Shown here in pieces: positions 1 to 6,567 of a stretch of 7,583 bases of DNA. The translations under genes and the position numbers were made by a program. The notes under the pieces are model-generated. The model had not been told where the DNA came from and ran no database searches. It was given only the letters and a program-made list of their open reading frames with translations. Source of the DNA: an uncultured Neomegalonema sp. Its GTDB lineage: Bacteria; Pseudomonadota; Alphaproteobacteria; Rhodobacterales; Rhodobacteraceae. The stretch spans positions 1 to 7,583 of the forward strand of contig CALGNW010000312.1 of assembly GCA_937958345.1 (NCBI GenBank), in the 5' to 3' direction. The stretch's first letter is position 1, and every line of letters begins with the position of its first letter.

Positions 1-939
1 GGCGATCCCTTTCACGTTACCTCAATGTACACGCTGGTTTCTCATCTGGAGAAAGAATTCGGTGTTCATTACGCGATGGGCGGTGTTGCCGCGATTGCCG
101 AGGCGATGGCGAAAACCGTTCGTAAACAAGGCGGTACGATACGACTGAATGAGGAAGTCGACGAGATACTTGTAAGCAACGGCAAAGCGACCGGGATTTC
201 GCTCAAATCAGGACAGGAACTGGCGGCGCCGGTTGTTGTCTCCAACGCCGATGCAGGACACACTTACGATCATCTGATGCGGAACACGAAAAAGCGCCGC
301 TGGACGCCGAGAAAGCTGGCGACGCGGCGGTGGTCGATGGGCCTGTTCATCTGGTATTTCGGGACCAAAGGCACACGCGAAAAATGGAGCGATGTGGGTC
401 ACCACACGATCCTGTCAGGTCCGCGTTACAAGGGTTTGGTCCGCGATATCTTTATGAAGGGCAAGCTGTGCGACGACATGAGTCTTTACGTGCATCGCCC
501 GACCGTCACTGATCCCGGGTGTGCGCCGGAGGGCGACGATACGTTTTATGCGCTGTCTCCCGTGCCTCATCTCGGTTTTGATAACGGTGTGGACTGGAAG
601 ACCGAGGCCGAGCCTTACCGCCAGAAAGTGCAGGCGGTGCTTGAAGAGAAGATGCTGCCGGGTTTGAGTGAGCATATCTCCGCCAGTCACGTTATGACGC
701 CGCTGGACTTTCAGGACCGGTATCTTAGCCCCTACGGATCGGGCTTTTCGATAGAGCCGCGCATCCTGCAAAGTGCATGGTTCAGGCCTCACAATGTCTC
801 TGAAGAGGTCGAGGGTCTGTTCCTTGCCGGAGCCGGGACGCATCCGGGGGCGGGGCTTCCCGGTGTTGTATCATCGGCGGAAGTGCTGGCGAAATTGGTT
901 CCCGATGCCGTGCCCGCATCAGCAAAGGTTTCGGTATGA
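1..939 (+). CDS. crtI: Phytoene desaturase CrtI, C-terminal part (5' end outside window)
   Basis: CrtI is an FAD-dependent, membrane-associated desaturase that converts phytoene stepwise to neurosporene or lycopene; the sequence alone does not tell three steps from four. The frame is open from base 1 and reads GDPFHVTSMY before the first ATG at 25. That stretch is conserved inside CrtI, so the ATG is internal and the gene enters from the left. The visible 312 residues are roughly the last 60% of a family protein of about 500 residues. Visible motifs are HYAMGG (residues 23-28), VVVSNADAGHTY (78-89) and the C-terminal bacterial phytoene-dehydrogenase signature GLFLAGAGTHPGAGLPG (272-288). The N-terminal dinucleotide-binding motif lies outside the window. 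The stop overlaps the crtB start as ATGA (936-939), so the two are probably cotranscribed and translationally coupled. CrtD is a paralogue, but the T-H-P-G-A-G-L-P-G form and the crtB neighbour fit CrtI. Confidence 0.96.
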   Translation, partial: GDPFHVTSMYTLVSHLEKEFGVHYAMGGVAAIAEAMAKTVRKQGGTIRLNEEVDEILVSNGKATGISLKSGQELAAPVVVSNADAGHTYDHLMRNTKKRRWTPRKLATRRWSMGLFIWYFGTKGTREKWSDVGHHTILSGPRYKGLVRDIFMKGKLCDDMSLYVHRPTVTDPGCAPEGDDTFYALSPVPHLGFDNGVDWKTEAEPYRQKVQAVLEEKMLPGLSEHISASHVMTPLDFQDRYLSPYGSGFSIEPRILQSAWFRPHNVSEEVEGLFLAGAGTHPGAGLPGVVSSAEVLAKLVPDAVPASAKVSV

Positions 940-1967
940 TTGATCCACATGATCTGGCGGAATGCCGCCGCGCGATCGAGCACGGCTCACGGTCGTTCTA
1001 TGCCGCATCAAAGCTGTTGCCGCGCAAAGTCGCAGACCCTGCGATGGCGCTTTATGCGTTTTGCCGCCTGGCCGACGATGCCGTTGATTTAAGTCAGGAA
1101 AAGGCGGCGGCGGTGCTGTCCCTGCGGGATCGGATTGACCTTGCCTATAAAGGGACGCCGCGTGATGCCGCTGCGGACCGAGCTTTTACCGCGATGATCC
1201 ACGATTTCGACATGCCGCGTGAATACCCCGAAGCCTTGCTTGAGGGCTTGGCGTGGGACGCGACTGATCGTCGGTATGCGAATATCTCCGAATTGCGTGA
1301 TTACTCGGCGCGTGTTGCGTCGGCGGTCGGTGCGATGATGTGTGTTCTGATGGGCGTGCGGGATGCGGATGCGCTCTCACGGGCCTGCGATCTGGGCGTT
1401 GCAATGCAGTTGACAAATATCGCGCGTGATGTCGGCGAAGATGCGCACGAAAAGCGATTGTACCTGCCGCTCGATTGGATGGCGGAATTGGGCGTTGATC
1501 CCGAGGCATTTTTGGCCGACCCGCAGGCAACACCAGAAATTCGAGAGATCACGCGGCGTTTGCTCGTCGAAGCGACGAAACTGTATGAGCGGTCTGAGGC
1601 GGGAATTTCGCGCCTTCCTCTGTCTTCGCGGCCCGGTATTTATGGTGCGCGGTTTATCTATTCTGGGATCGGCAGGAAGATTGCCCACGCGCAATTCAAC
1701 TCGATCAACACGCGGGCGCGTACGTCGGGGCGCGAGAAAGTCGGGCTGCTTGGCTTGTCGGTCCTGCGAACACTCGGCAGTGCCGTCTTGCCGCAATCAG
1801 CGATCCTTCATGCACGGCCCTTGCCTGAGGTCGCGTTTTTGGTTGAAGCCGGCGCGTCAAAGCAGGGCGTTGCATCAAGCGGTTGGGGTGAGGGGCGCGG
1901 CGGGGCCGTGGTCGGGATTCTTGCGCAGCTTGAACAGCGTGACCGTGCGCGGAACGCTGCGATTTAG
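936..1967 (+). CDS. crtB: 15-cis-phytoene synthase CrtB
   Basis: CrtB condenses two geranylgeranyl diphosphates head to head, via prephytoene diphosphate, to phytoene, the first committed carotenoid. The protein has 343 residues, normal for bacterial CrtB. Both Mg-diphosphate-binding aspartate motifs of the squalene/phytoene synthase family are present: DDAVD at residues 47-51, in YAFCRLADDAVD, and DVGED at 165-169, in QLTNIARDVGED, followed by the usual RLYLP. The active-site-flanking HGSRSF motif is at 16-21. The ATG at 936 overlaps the crtI stop (ATGA). A weak AAAGG stands 7 nt upstream (924-928), so coupling to crtI translation probably matters. The stop TAG (1965-1967) overlaps the convergent crtC stop. 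The C-terminal tail of about 50 residues after LPEVAFL has no recognisable motif. Confidence 0.97.
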   Translation: MIDPHDLAECRRAIEHGSRSFYAASKLLPRKVADPAMALYAFCRLADDAVDLSQEKAAAVLSLRDRIDLAYKGTPRDAAADRAFTAMIHDFDMPREYPEALLEGLAWDATDRRYANISELRDYSARVASAVGAMMCVLMGVRDADALSRACDLGVAMQLTNIARDVGEDAHEKRLYLPLDWMAELGVDPEAFLADPQATPEIREITRRLLVEATKLYERSEAGISRLPLSSRPGIYGARFIYSGIGRKIAHAQFNSINTRARTSGREKVGLLGLSVLRTLGSAVLPQSAILHARPLPEVAFLVEAGASKQGVASSGWGEGRGGAVVGILAQLEQRDRARNAAI

Positions 1968-2899
1968 TCTCTGAAGGTCCAGTTTTTTCGCCGGGGAACG
2001 CGCACTGCGAGCATCGGTTTAATCAGAGGCGAGGCAAAGCGATTGAGGTCGAGTGCCTCGTGCACGCCCGTCGATTTTTCACCATGGATTGTCGTTTCGA
2101 CAACCGAGCGCGAATAGAACGGCGCATCGAGCATCGCTTTTACCTGACGGGGGTTGCTGCCCTCATCGCTGCGCGTTTCGCGGCGGACGGCCCAGAGCGT
2201 GCGGGAAACTCGTTGCTTGGGTGGGGCCGGCATTTCCTGCACATCACCGTTCTCGTCGAACTTGAGCGCAACGGCCAGCGATGATCCGTCGCGACGCTCG
2301 GCATCGTAAAAGGCGGCGGCTCCGCCTTTCACCGGCATCCGTGACCACGTCCAATACGAGAAATCATCCTCCAGAGCTGCCGTGCCGAAGTTTGCGTCGA
2401 AATATCCGTGGCCGGACCACACCCAACCCTTGCGGTTCAGATTAACGCCTATGCGAGCGGTCGGTGCGAAGGGGCGCCAAATATGTGAGCCGTCGTCTTT
2501 CAGCGGAACTTCGATGTTTGTAACGCCGCTGGGTTTGAGCCGGATTTGGCCTTGCAGTTTGCCCGGGTGCGGTGTGGTCATCTCATCGACATCAATCACA
2601 AGTTCACTGCCGTTCCACGACATGCTGCTGGGGCCGATGTCAATTCTGTCTTCGGACAGACGCAAGGCGGACTGGCCGCGGTCTGTCATCGTCCAGCGAC
2701 CGCCGCGCCCGTATGTAACGACATTGAGGCAGCAATGATTTTCGGGACGTTTACGTCCGGACCACCGATACCACGGCGAGAAGACCGAGCCTATGAACCC
2801 GATGATTGAGATCGCCCGTTCGCCATCATCCGAGATCCCGTCGACGTACCACCAAGCGTAGCCGTTCGGCGGAACCGCGATGTCGAAGCAAGGTCCGTC
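1964..2899 (-). CDS. crtC: Carotenoid 1,2-hydratase (hydroxyneurosporene synthase) CrtC; true start unresolved
   Basis: CrtC adds water across the C1-C2 double bond of the psi end of neurosporene or lycopene to give the 1-hydroxy carotenoid used by CrtD. The given right edge (2899) marks where recognisable CrtC similarity begins, not a start codon. From there 311 residues are coded: DGPCFD (1-6), GYAWWYVDGISDDG (13-26), GFIGSVFSPWY (34-44) and the family signature GHGYFDANFG...FSYWTWSR (163-187). No ATG, GTG or TTG occurs in frame between the ATG at 3181, deep inside crtD, and the ATG at 2689, which is past GFIGSVFSPWY. As I recall, Rhodobacter CrtC proteins of about 280 residues start at the equivalent of residue 32, which here is ATC (2806-2804). 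Candidate starts are therefore 3181, ATC 2806, or 2689, the last losing conserved sequence. The gene lies in the -1 frame relative to crtD and must share its transcript. The 3' end overlaps crtB by 4 bp. Confidence 0.93.
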   Translation of the reverse strand, partial: DGPCFDIAVPPNGYAWWYVDGISDDGERAISIIGFIGSVFSPWYRWSGRKRPENHCCLNVVTYGRGGRWTMTDRGQSALRLSEDRIDIGPSSMSWNGSELVIDVDEMTTPHPGKLQGQIRLKPSGVTNIEVPLKDDGSHIWRPFAPTARIGVNLNRKGWVWSGHGYFDANFGTAALEDDFSYWTWSRMPVKGGAAAFYDAERRDGSSLAVALKFDENGDVQEMPAPPKQRVSRTLWAVRRETRSDEGSNPRQVKAMLDAPFYSRSVVETTIHGEKSTGVHEALDLNRFASPLIKPMLAVRVPRRKNWTFRD

Positions 2900-4374
2900 A
2901 AGATCGCCGCGGCCGCGTGCTGTCCTGAAAGGCTGGCCATCGGAAGCCCTGCCCCCGGATGGACTCCGCCGCCCGCCAGATACAGTCCCTTCACCCGGCT
3001 TCGCGCCGTGGGGCGGTGAAACGTCGCGTTCATCCCGTGCGGGCTGCGCCCGTATAGCGAACCGTCCGAGGCCGGAAACCGTGCCGCGAAGTCCGTCGGC
3101 GTGATTAGAGAAAGTCGTTGCGGAACGACGTCGAAGCTGAGGTTCATCGCCTCCAAAGTCCTGAAAGTCCGCGTGCGACATTGTTCAAATTCCTTCGGGT
3201 CTTCCTGTGATTTACCGCGAACGGGTGCGCCGTTCATTATGATCTCAAAGCGTTCCGTATCGGGCGGCATGGTTCCTTCGCCCCGGTCCTGTGCGCAGAC
3301 ATAAAGTGTCGGATCGGATGGCACGTCGCCCCGGGCCACAGCGTCAAATTCATCTTGCTGGTGGCGGCCAAAAAAGACGTTGTGGTGACGCAAATCAGCA
3401 CCGGAGGGTTTGGCGGCGAAGGCCCAAACATATGCCGACAGCGAGCGCGGATTGGTGGCCTTGCGACGGACTGCCCGGCGGGCGGTGTCGCCCAAAAGGC
3501 CGCGCGAAAGTGCAGCGGGGTCGCCGTTGAATACAACACTGTCGGCATCAATGCGCTCGCCGTCGCCGAGAGTCACGCCGGCGACACGGCCCTTTTCGAT
3601 TTCAATGCGTTCGACCAAGCTGCCGTAACGAAATGTTGCTCCGCGCTCTGTTGCGACCTTTTCCAGTGCCTTGGCCAGTCCGAGCATGCCGCCCTTTACG
3701 CGCCAGACACCGCGCGCTTCGACATCCCAGATCAGCGATAGCAAGGCAGGTGAGTTGAAGGGCGAGCCGCCGACATAGGTTGCGTAGCGCCCGAACAACT
3801 GGCGCAGGCGCGGGTCGCTAAAGCTGCGCGAGAGAGAACTCGCCAGACTGCTGAGCGGTGCGATTGCAGGAATGAGCTGCCGCGCATCCTGCATCACCGT
3901 CCGGCCCAGTGTCGCGACGCTGGGCTTTGCGGCCTGCATCACCGGCCCGTTAAATGCTTCGAACAACCGCCGTGTCTTATCTGAAAAGGCGACAAATTCA
4001 TCGCGGGCGCGCCTGCCCGCAAAATCGGCAACGGCGTTTGCGCTTTCGGCATGATCAGCAAAAAGGTCGAGGGTCGATCCATCCTGCCACCAGTGACGCG
4101 CGATAACGGTTTCCGGCGTTAGGGTGACATGTTCAGACAGCCGCGCCCCCGCCCGCTCCATCAATGCCTCGAACACCGGACGCATGGTCAGGACCGTTGG
4201 TCCGGCATCGACGGGACCGGCCTCGCTGGGGAATTGGCGGAGTTTTCCGCCCGGAGCATAAGCCTGTTCAAGCACTGTGACGCTGATTCCCTGAGCGGCG
4301 AGATCAACGGCTGCGGAAAGGCCGCCGATTCCGGCACCGATGATCACAACTTTCTTGGTGTTTGAGCGGGGCAT
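2791..4374 (-). CDS. crtD: 1-hydroxycarotenoid 3,4-desaturase (methoxyneurosporene dehydrogenase) CrtD
   Basis: CrtD is an FAD-dependent CrtI-family flavoprotein that introduces the C-3,4 double bond into 1-hydroxy carotenoids made by CrtC. With the ATG at 4374 it has 527 residues. The N-terminal Rossmann motif is VVIIGAGIGGLSAA (9-22), with the ribose-binding E36 and the following GGKL. The C-terminal signature is GLYLAGGGVHPGAGLP (463-478). It has GVH where CrtI has GTH, which together with the crtC neighbour favours CrtD over CrtI. The frame extends upstream to a TTG at 4425, but the ATG at 4374 has a GAGGGAG ribosome site and starts immediately before the Rossmann strand, so it is preferred. 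The last 30 or so residues (after AAAAILTDLAS) are Ser/Thr/Arg-rich without family motifs; this part is dual-coded with the conserved start of crtC. It is transcribed divergently from crtE, under the shared PpsR sites. Confidence 0.95.
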   Translation of the reverse strand: MPRSNTKKVVIIGAGIGGLSAAVDLAAQGISVTVLEQAYAPGGKLRQFPSEAGPVDAGPTVLTMRPVFEALMERAGARLSEHVTLTPETVIARHWWQDGSTLDLFADHAESANAVADFAGRRARDEFVAFSDKTRRLFEAFNGPVMQAAKPSVATLGRTVMQDARQLIPAIAPLSSLASSLSRSFSDPRLRQLFGRYATYVGGSPFNSPALLSLIWDVEARGVWRVKGGMLGLAKALEKVATERGATFRYGSLVERIEIEKGRVAGVTLGDGERIDADSVVFNGDPAALSRGLLGDTARRAVRRKATNPRSLSAYVWAFAAKPSGADLRHHNVFFGRHQQDEFDAVARGDVPSDPTLYVCAQDRGEGTMPPDTERFEIIMNGAPVRGKSQEDPKEFEQCRTRTFRTLEAMNLSFDVVPQRLSLITPTDFAARFPASDGSLYGRSPHGMNATFHRPTARSRVKGLYLAGGGVHPGAGLPMASLSGQHAAAAILTDLASTSRFRRTATLGGTSTGSRMMANGRSQSSGS

Positions 4375-4384
4375 GCGCCGCTTT

Positions 4385-4391
4385 CTCCCTC
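4385..4391 (-). promoter_or_regulatory. Ribosome binding site of crtD
   Basis: On the minus strand GAGGGAG stands 10 nt before the ATG at 4374. This purine-rich match to the anti-Shine-Dalgarno sequence supports the ATG over the in-frame TTG at 4425, which has no comparable site. Confidence 0.65.
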
Positions 4392-4427
4392 TGAGCCTGA
4401 CATGACTATTGACTTCACCGTGCAATG

Positions 4428-4445
4428 TGTCCAGTTTTTCTGACA
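4428..4445. promoter_or_regulatory. PpsR/CrtJ operator 1, crtD-crtE region
   Basis: The site reads TGTC-N10-GACA (TGTCCAGTTTTTCTGACA), a perfect match to the TGT-N12-ACA palindrome bound by the redox- and light-responsive repressor PpsR/CrtJ. It lies 8 bp from an equally perfect second copy, the spacing known for cooperative PpsR/CrtJ binding. Its position between divergent crtD and crtE predicts aerobic or light repression of both transcripts. Confidence 0.88.
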
Positions 4446-4448
4446 GAT

Positions 4449-4463
4449 TATTGTGTCACAATA
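4449..4463. repeat. Perfect 15-bp palindrome in the crtD-crtE control region
   Basis: The sequence TATTGTG-T-CACAATA is an inverted repeat of 7-bp arms around a single central base. It covers most of the 8-bp spacer between the two PpsR sites and the left half of the second site. It does not match the FNR half-site pattern (TTGAT-N4-ATCAA) or the CRP pattern (TGTGA-N6-TCACA). It could be a second operator or a chance extension of the PpsR half-site. Confidence 0.6.
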
Positions 4464-4471
4464 GTCGGACA
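4454..4471. promoter_or_regulatory. PpsR/CrtJ operator 2, crtD-crtE region
   Basis: The site reads TGTC-N10-GACA (TGTCACAATAGTCGGACA), again a perfect TGT-N12-ACA palindrome. It ends 20 bp before the crtE ATG, so it probably covers the crtE core promoter or start site. It forms a tandem pair with the site at 4428-4445. I could not place a convincing sigma-70 -35/-10 pair for either divergent gene. Confidence 0.88.
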
Positions 4472-4480
4472 TATTGACGC

Positions 4481-4486
4481 GAGGAG
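4481..4486 (+). promoter_or_regulatory. Ribosome binding site of crtE
   Basis: GAGGAG stands 5 nt before the ATG at 4492. It decides the start in favour of this ATG and against the in-frame TTG at 4474, which lies upstream of the site. Confidence 0.8.
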
Positions 4487-4491
4487 CGATC

Positions 4492-5364
4492 ATGGCGGCT
4501 CAGGATAGAATTGAAACCGCATTGGCGGCTGCCCTTGATCGCGCTACGAAAAAGCCGTCGCCCCCGAAATTATCCGCTGCATTGCGGCATGCTGTGCTGG
4601 ATGGCGGAGCCCGTGTCAGGCCTCAGCTCTGCCTCGCAGTGGCGCATGCTTGCGGGGATCGTGACGAGTCAAAACTGGTATCCGCAACGGCGGCGGCGAT
4701 CGAATTGATCCATTGTGCCAGCCTCGTTCACGACGATTTGCCATGCTTTGATGATGCTGATTTGCGGCGCGGAAAACCATCGGTTCATGCCGCTTACGGC
4801 GAGCCGCTTGCCGTCCTCGCGGGGGACGCTCTGATTGTTGCCGCTTTCGAGACTTTGGCGCTTTGTTCGGCAGGCAATCCGATCCGCGCGAACAGCCTGA
4901 TTGTCGATTTGGCGACGGCCACCGGATCACCCAACGGCATTTGCGCCGGGCAGGGCTGGGAAAGCGAATCCGAGATTAATCTTTCCGCCTATCACCGCGC
5001 GAAAACGGGTGCTTTATTTGTTGCAGCAACGCGGATGGGTGCGCGGGCGATGGGCGAAGATCCCGCACCGTGGGAAACACTTGGGGCAAAGATCGGCGAG
5101 GCGTTTCAGGTTGCCGACGATCTTCGCGATGCCTTGCTCGATACCGAAGAACTCGGCAAGCCTGCGGGCCAGGATGCCGTCCATGACCGTCCGAACGCCG
5201 TGGCACATCTGGGTGTTGAGGGTGCGGTTAAAAAGCTCGATTCAATCCTTGAAGGCGCGGTGGAATCAATCCCGGCGTGCGAAGGCGAGGCAACGCTGCA
5301 AGCGATTGTCCGTCATCAGGCCGAGCGTCTCGTGCCCGTCGGTGTTGCGCGTTACGTGGCATGA
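4492..5364 (+). CDS. crtE: Geranylgeranyl diphosphate synthase CrtE
   Basis: CrtE is a soluble trans-prenyltransferase that makes C20 GGPP from FPP and IPP, feeding both CrtB (phytoene) and the geranylgeraniol/phytol tail of bacteriochlorophyll. With the ATG at 4492 it has 290 residues, normal for the Rhodobacter type. Motifs in order are GGARVRP (38-44), the substrate-binding region; the first aspartate-rich motif DDLPCFDD (81-88) with the following RRGKPS; GICAGQGWE (149-157); the conserved K171-T172; and the second aspartate-rich motif DDLRD (209-213). The ATG is preferred over a TTG at 4474 because GAGGAG precedes it by 5 nt. The gene is divergent from crtD across a region with two PpsR sites, and its stop overlaps crtF as ATGA (5361-5364), indicating a crtEF operon. 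Confidence 0.96.
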   Translation: MAAQDRIETALAAALDRATKKPSPPKLSAALRHAVLDGGARVRPQLCLAVAHACGDRDESKLVSATAAAIELIHCASLVHDDLPCFDDADLRRGKPSVHAAYGEPLAVLAGDALIVAAFETLALCSAGNPIRANSLIVDLATATGSPNGICAGQGWESESEINLSAYHRAKTGALFVAATRMGARAMGEDPAPWETLGAKIGEAFQVADDLRDALLDTEELGKPAGQDAVHDRPNAVAHLGVEGAVKKLDSILEGAVESIPACEGEATLQAIVRHQAERLVPVGVARYVA

Positions 5365-6524
5365 CCGATGCGCCGTTTATCAGCGGACCTTCTTGGTTGG
5401 CGCGGGCTGCTGATCGGCTGTTTCTGACCTATAGGTCGTGGCGGAATACAAAAATCGCGAACCCGAAGTTTCAGGAATGGGCCAGCCGTTTTCCGCTGAC
5501 ACGCCGTGTTTCCCGGCGTTCGGCAGAAGAGGTTTATGACCTGGTTTCCGGTTTTGTGTATTCGCAAACCCTGCTTGCCTGTGTCGAGTTTGATTTGTTG
5601 AATACCGCACAGCGCGAGGCGATTGATCCTGTGTCATTGGCCCATGCCAAGGGTCTCGATGCGGACAAGTTGACAATGCTGTGTCAGGCGGCTGCCTCGC
5701 TGGAACTGCTGATCCGGCAGCGCGACGGCCACTATGGGCTGGGCAGGTTGGGTGCGGCGGTGACCGGCGTTCCGGGCCTTGATTTGATGATCCGCCACCA
5801 TCGCATGTTCTATCGCGATCTGGCTGACCCCGGAGCGTTGATGCGGGGTGATGTAGATACCGAGTTATCCCGATACTGGCCCTATGTCGGCGGGAATAAA
5901 ACCCACGACCTCGCGCCGGACGTGGCAAAAACGTACTCCGAGTTGATGGCGACGTCGCAACAGCTTGTTGCAGTCCAGACCCTTCGTGCTGTCTCGCTGC
6001 GCGGTATATCCCACTTGGTTGATATTGGTGGTGGCACGGGTGCGTTTCTGACGGCGGTTGCTGCACAGTATGACGCCCTGCAACTGACTGTATTTGACCT
6101 GCCCTCGGTGGCTGAGGAAGCAAAGCGTAGTTTGCGTGCGGCGGGTTTAGAGGGCCGGATTGGCGTCGCGGGAGGAAGTTTTCTTGATGACCCTCTGCCT
6201 GCCGGAGCGGATGCCGCCAGTTTGATACGGGTTTTGTACGACCACGATGATTCGACCGTCCGGCCATTGCTGAAAGCCGTGTACGATTCTCTGCCGGTTG
6301 GAGGGACGTTGCTGATCTCTGAACCGATGTCCGGCGGCACGAGGCCGACAAAGGCGGGCGACGCCTATTTCAGTTTTTATACGATGGCGATGACGACGGG
6401 GCGGCCCCGGTCTGCCGCACGGCACACTGAATTGCTGGCTGAAGCGGGCTTTTCAAGCATCCGTACCCACGCCACGGATACGGCCTTTGTGACCAATGTG
6501 CTTACGGCACGAAAAGAATCTTAA
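5361..6524 (+). CDS. crtF: Demethylspheroidene O-methyltransferase CrtF
   Basis: CrtF transfers a methyl group from S-adenosylmethionine to the 1-hydroxyl of acyclic carotenoids, giving methoxy carotenoids such as spheroidene. The protein has 387 residues. The N-terminal half is the helical dimerisation/substrate part, including YDLVSGFVYSQ (59-69). The C-terminal half is a class I methyltransferase fold with the SAM motif LVDIGGGTG (219-227), VFDLPSVA (244-251), and LIRVLYDHDD (288-297). The latter matches the LxRVLHDWDD block of plant-type O-methyltransferases, with Tyr293 where those enzymes have the catalytic His. The ATG at 5361 overlaps the crtE stop (ATGA). No clear Shine-Dalgarno site is seen, so translation is probably coupled to crtE. 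The frame is open further upstream (to 5277), but that part lies inside crtE and has no family similarity. Confidence 0.95.
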   Translation: MTDAPFISGPSWLARAADRLFLTYRSWRNTKIANPKFQEWASRFPLTRRVSRRSAEEVYDLVSGFVYSQTLLACVEFDLLNTAQREAIDPVSLAHAKGLDADKLTMLCQAAASLELLIRQRDGHYGLGRLGAAVTGVPGLDLMIRHHRMFYRDLADPGALMRGDVDTELSRYWPYVGGNKTHDLAPDVAKTYSELMATSQQLVAVQTLRAVSLRGISHLVDIGGGTGAFLTAVAAQYDALQLTVFDLPSVAEEAKRSLRAAGLEGRIGVAGGSFLDDPLPAGADAASLIRVLYDHDDSTVRPLLKAVYDSLPVGGTLLISEPMSGGTRPTKAGDAYFSFYTMAMTTGRPRSAARHTELLAEAGFSSIRTHATDTAFVTNVLTARKES

Positions 6525-6541
6525 TGCCCGCGGGAGAAATG

Positions 6542-6559
6542 TGTAACGAAAGTTTGACA
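6542..6559. promoter_or_regulatory. PpsR/CrtJ operator 1 upstream of bchC
   Basis: The site reads TGT-AACGAAAGTTTG-ACA, a match to TGT-N12-ACA. Its right half is part of a perfect TTGACA hexamer (6554-6559), so bound repressor would cover the -35 element. It is paired with a second copy 8 bp away, as described for the Rhodobacter bchC promoter. Confidence 0.87.
6554..6559 (+). promoter_or_regulatory. Putative -35 element of the bchC promoter
   Basis: TTGACA matches the sigma-70 -35 consensus exactly. No good -10 follows: 17-18 bp downstream the sequence is GAAAGT/AAAGTA, so the promoter is inferred from the -35, the overlapping PpsR sites and the position 83 bp before the bchC ATG. Confidence 0.5.
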
Positions 6560-6567
6560 ACTTTGAT

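Noticed and set aside
415..843. Long antisense open frames inside crtI, and similar ones in crtB, crtD and crtF
   Set aside because: They are shadows of GC-rich coding sequence on the other strand, with Arg/His/Pro-rich translations and no motifs or ribosome sites.
1945..2005. Bidirectional terminator at the crtB/crtC junction
   Set aside because: The 7-bp arms are 47 nt apart and the T6 run at 1984-1989 is not next to a stem; this is not a credible intrinsic terminator.
2791..2899. Programmed -1 frameshift giving a CrtD-CrtC fusion
   Set aside because: crtC is indeed in the -1 frame of crtD, but no slippery heptamer of the X-XXY-YYZ type is visible before the crtD stop, and a fusion of two flavin/hydratase enzymes has no precedent I know.
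1964..3181. A 405-residue CrtC starting at the ATG at 3181
   Set aside because: It would overlap crtD by 391 bp, and its first 94 residues show no CrtC-like motif. I kept it only as one of several possible starts.
4375..4425. Upstream TTG start for crtD
   Set aside because: It adds 17 residues without similarity, and the ATG at 4374 has a proper ribosome site and leads directly into the Rossmann motif.
4474..4491. Upstream TTG start for crtE
   Set aside because: It lies before the GAGGAG ribosome site that serves the ATG at 4492 and overlaps the probable promoter region.
6525..6541. CCCGCGGG palindrome (6527-6534) as a crtF terminator
   Set aside because: It is only 8 bp with no loop and no following T-run.
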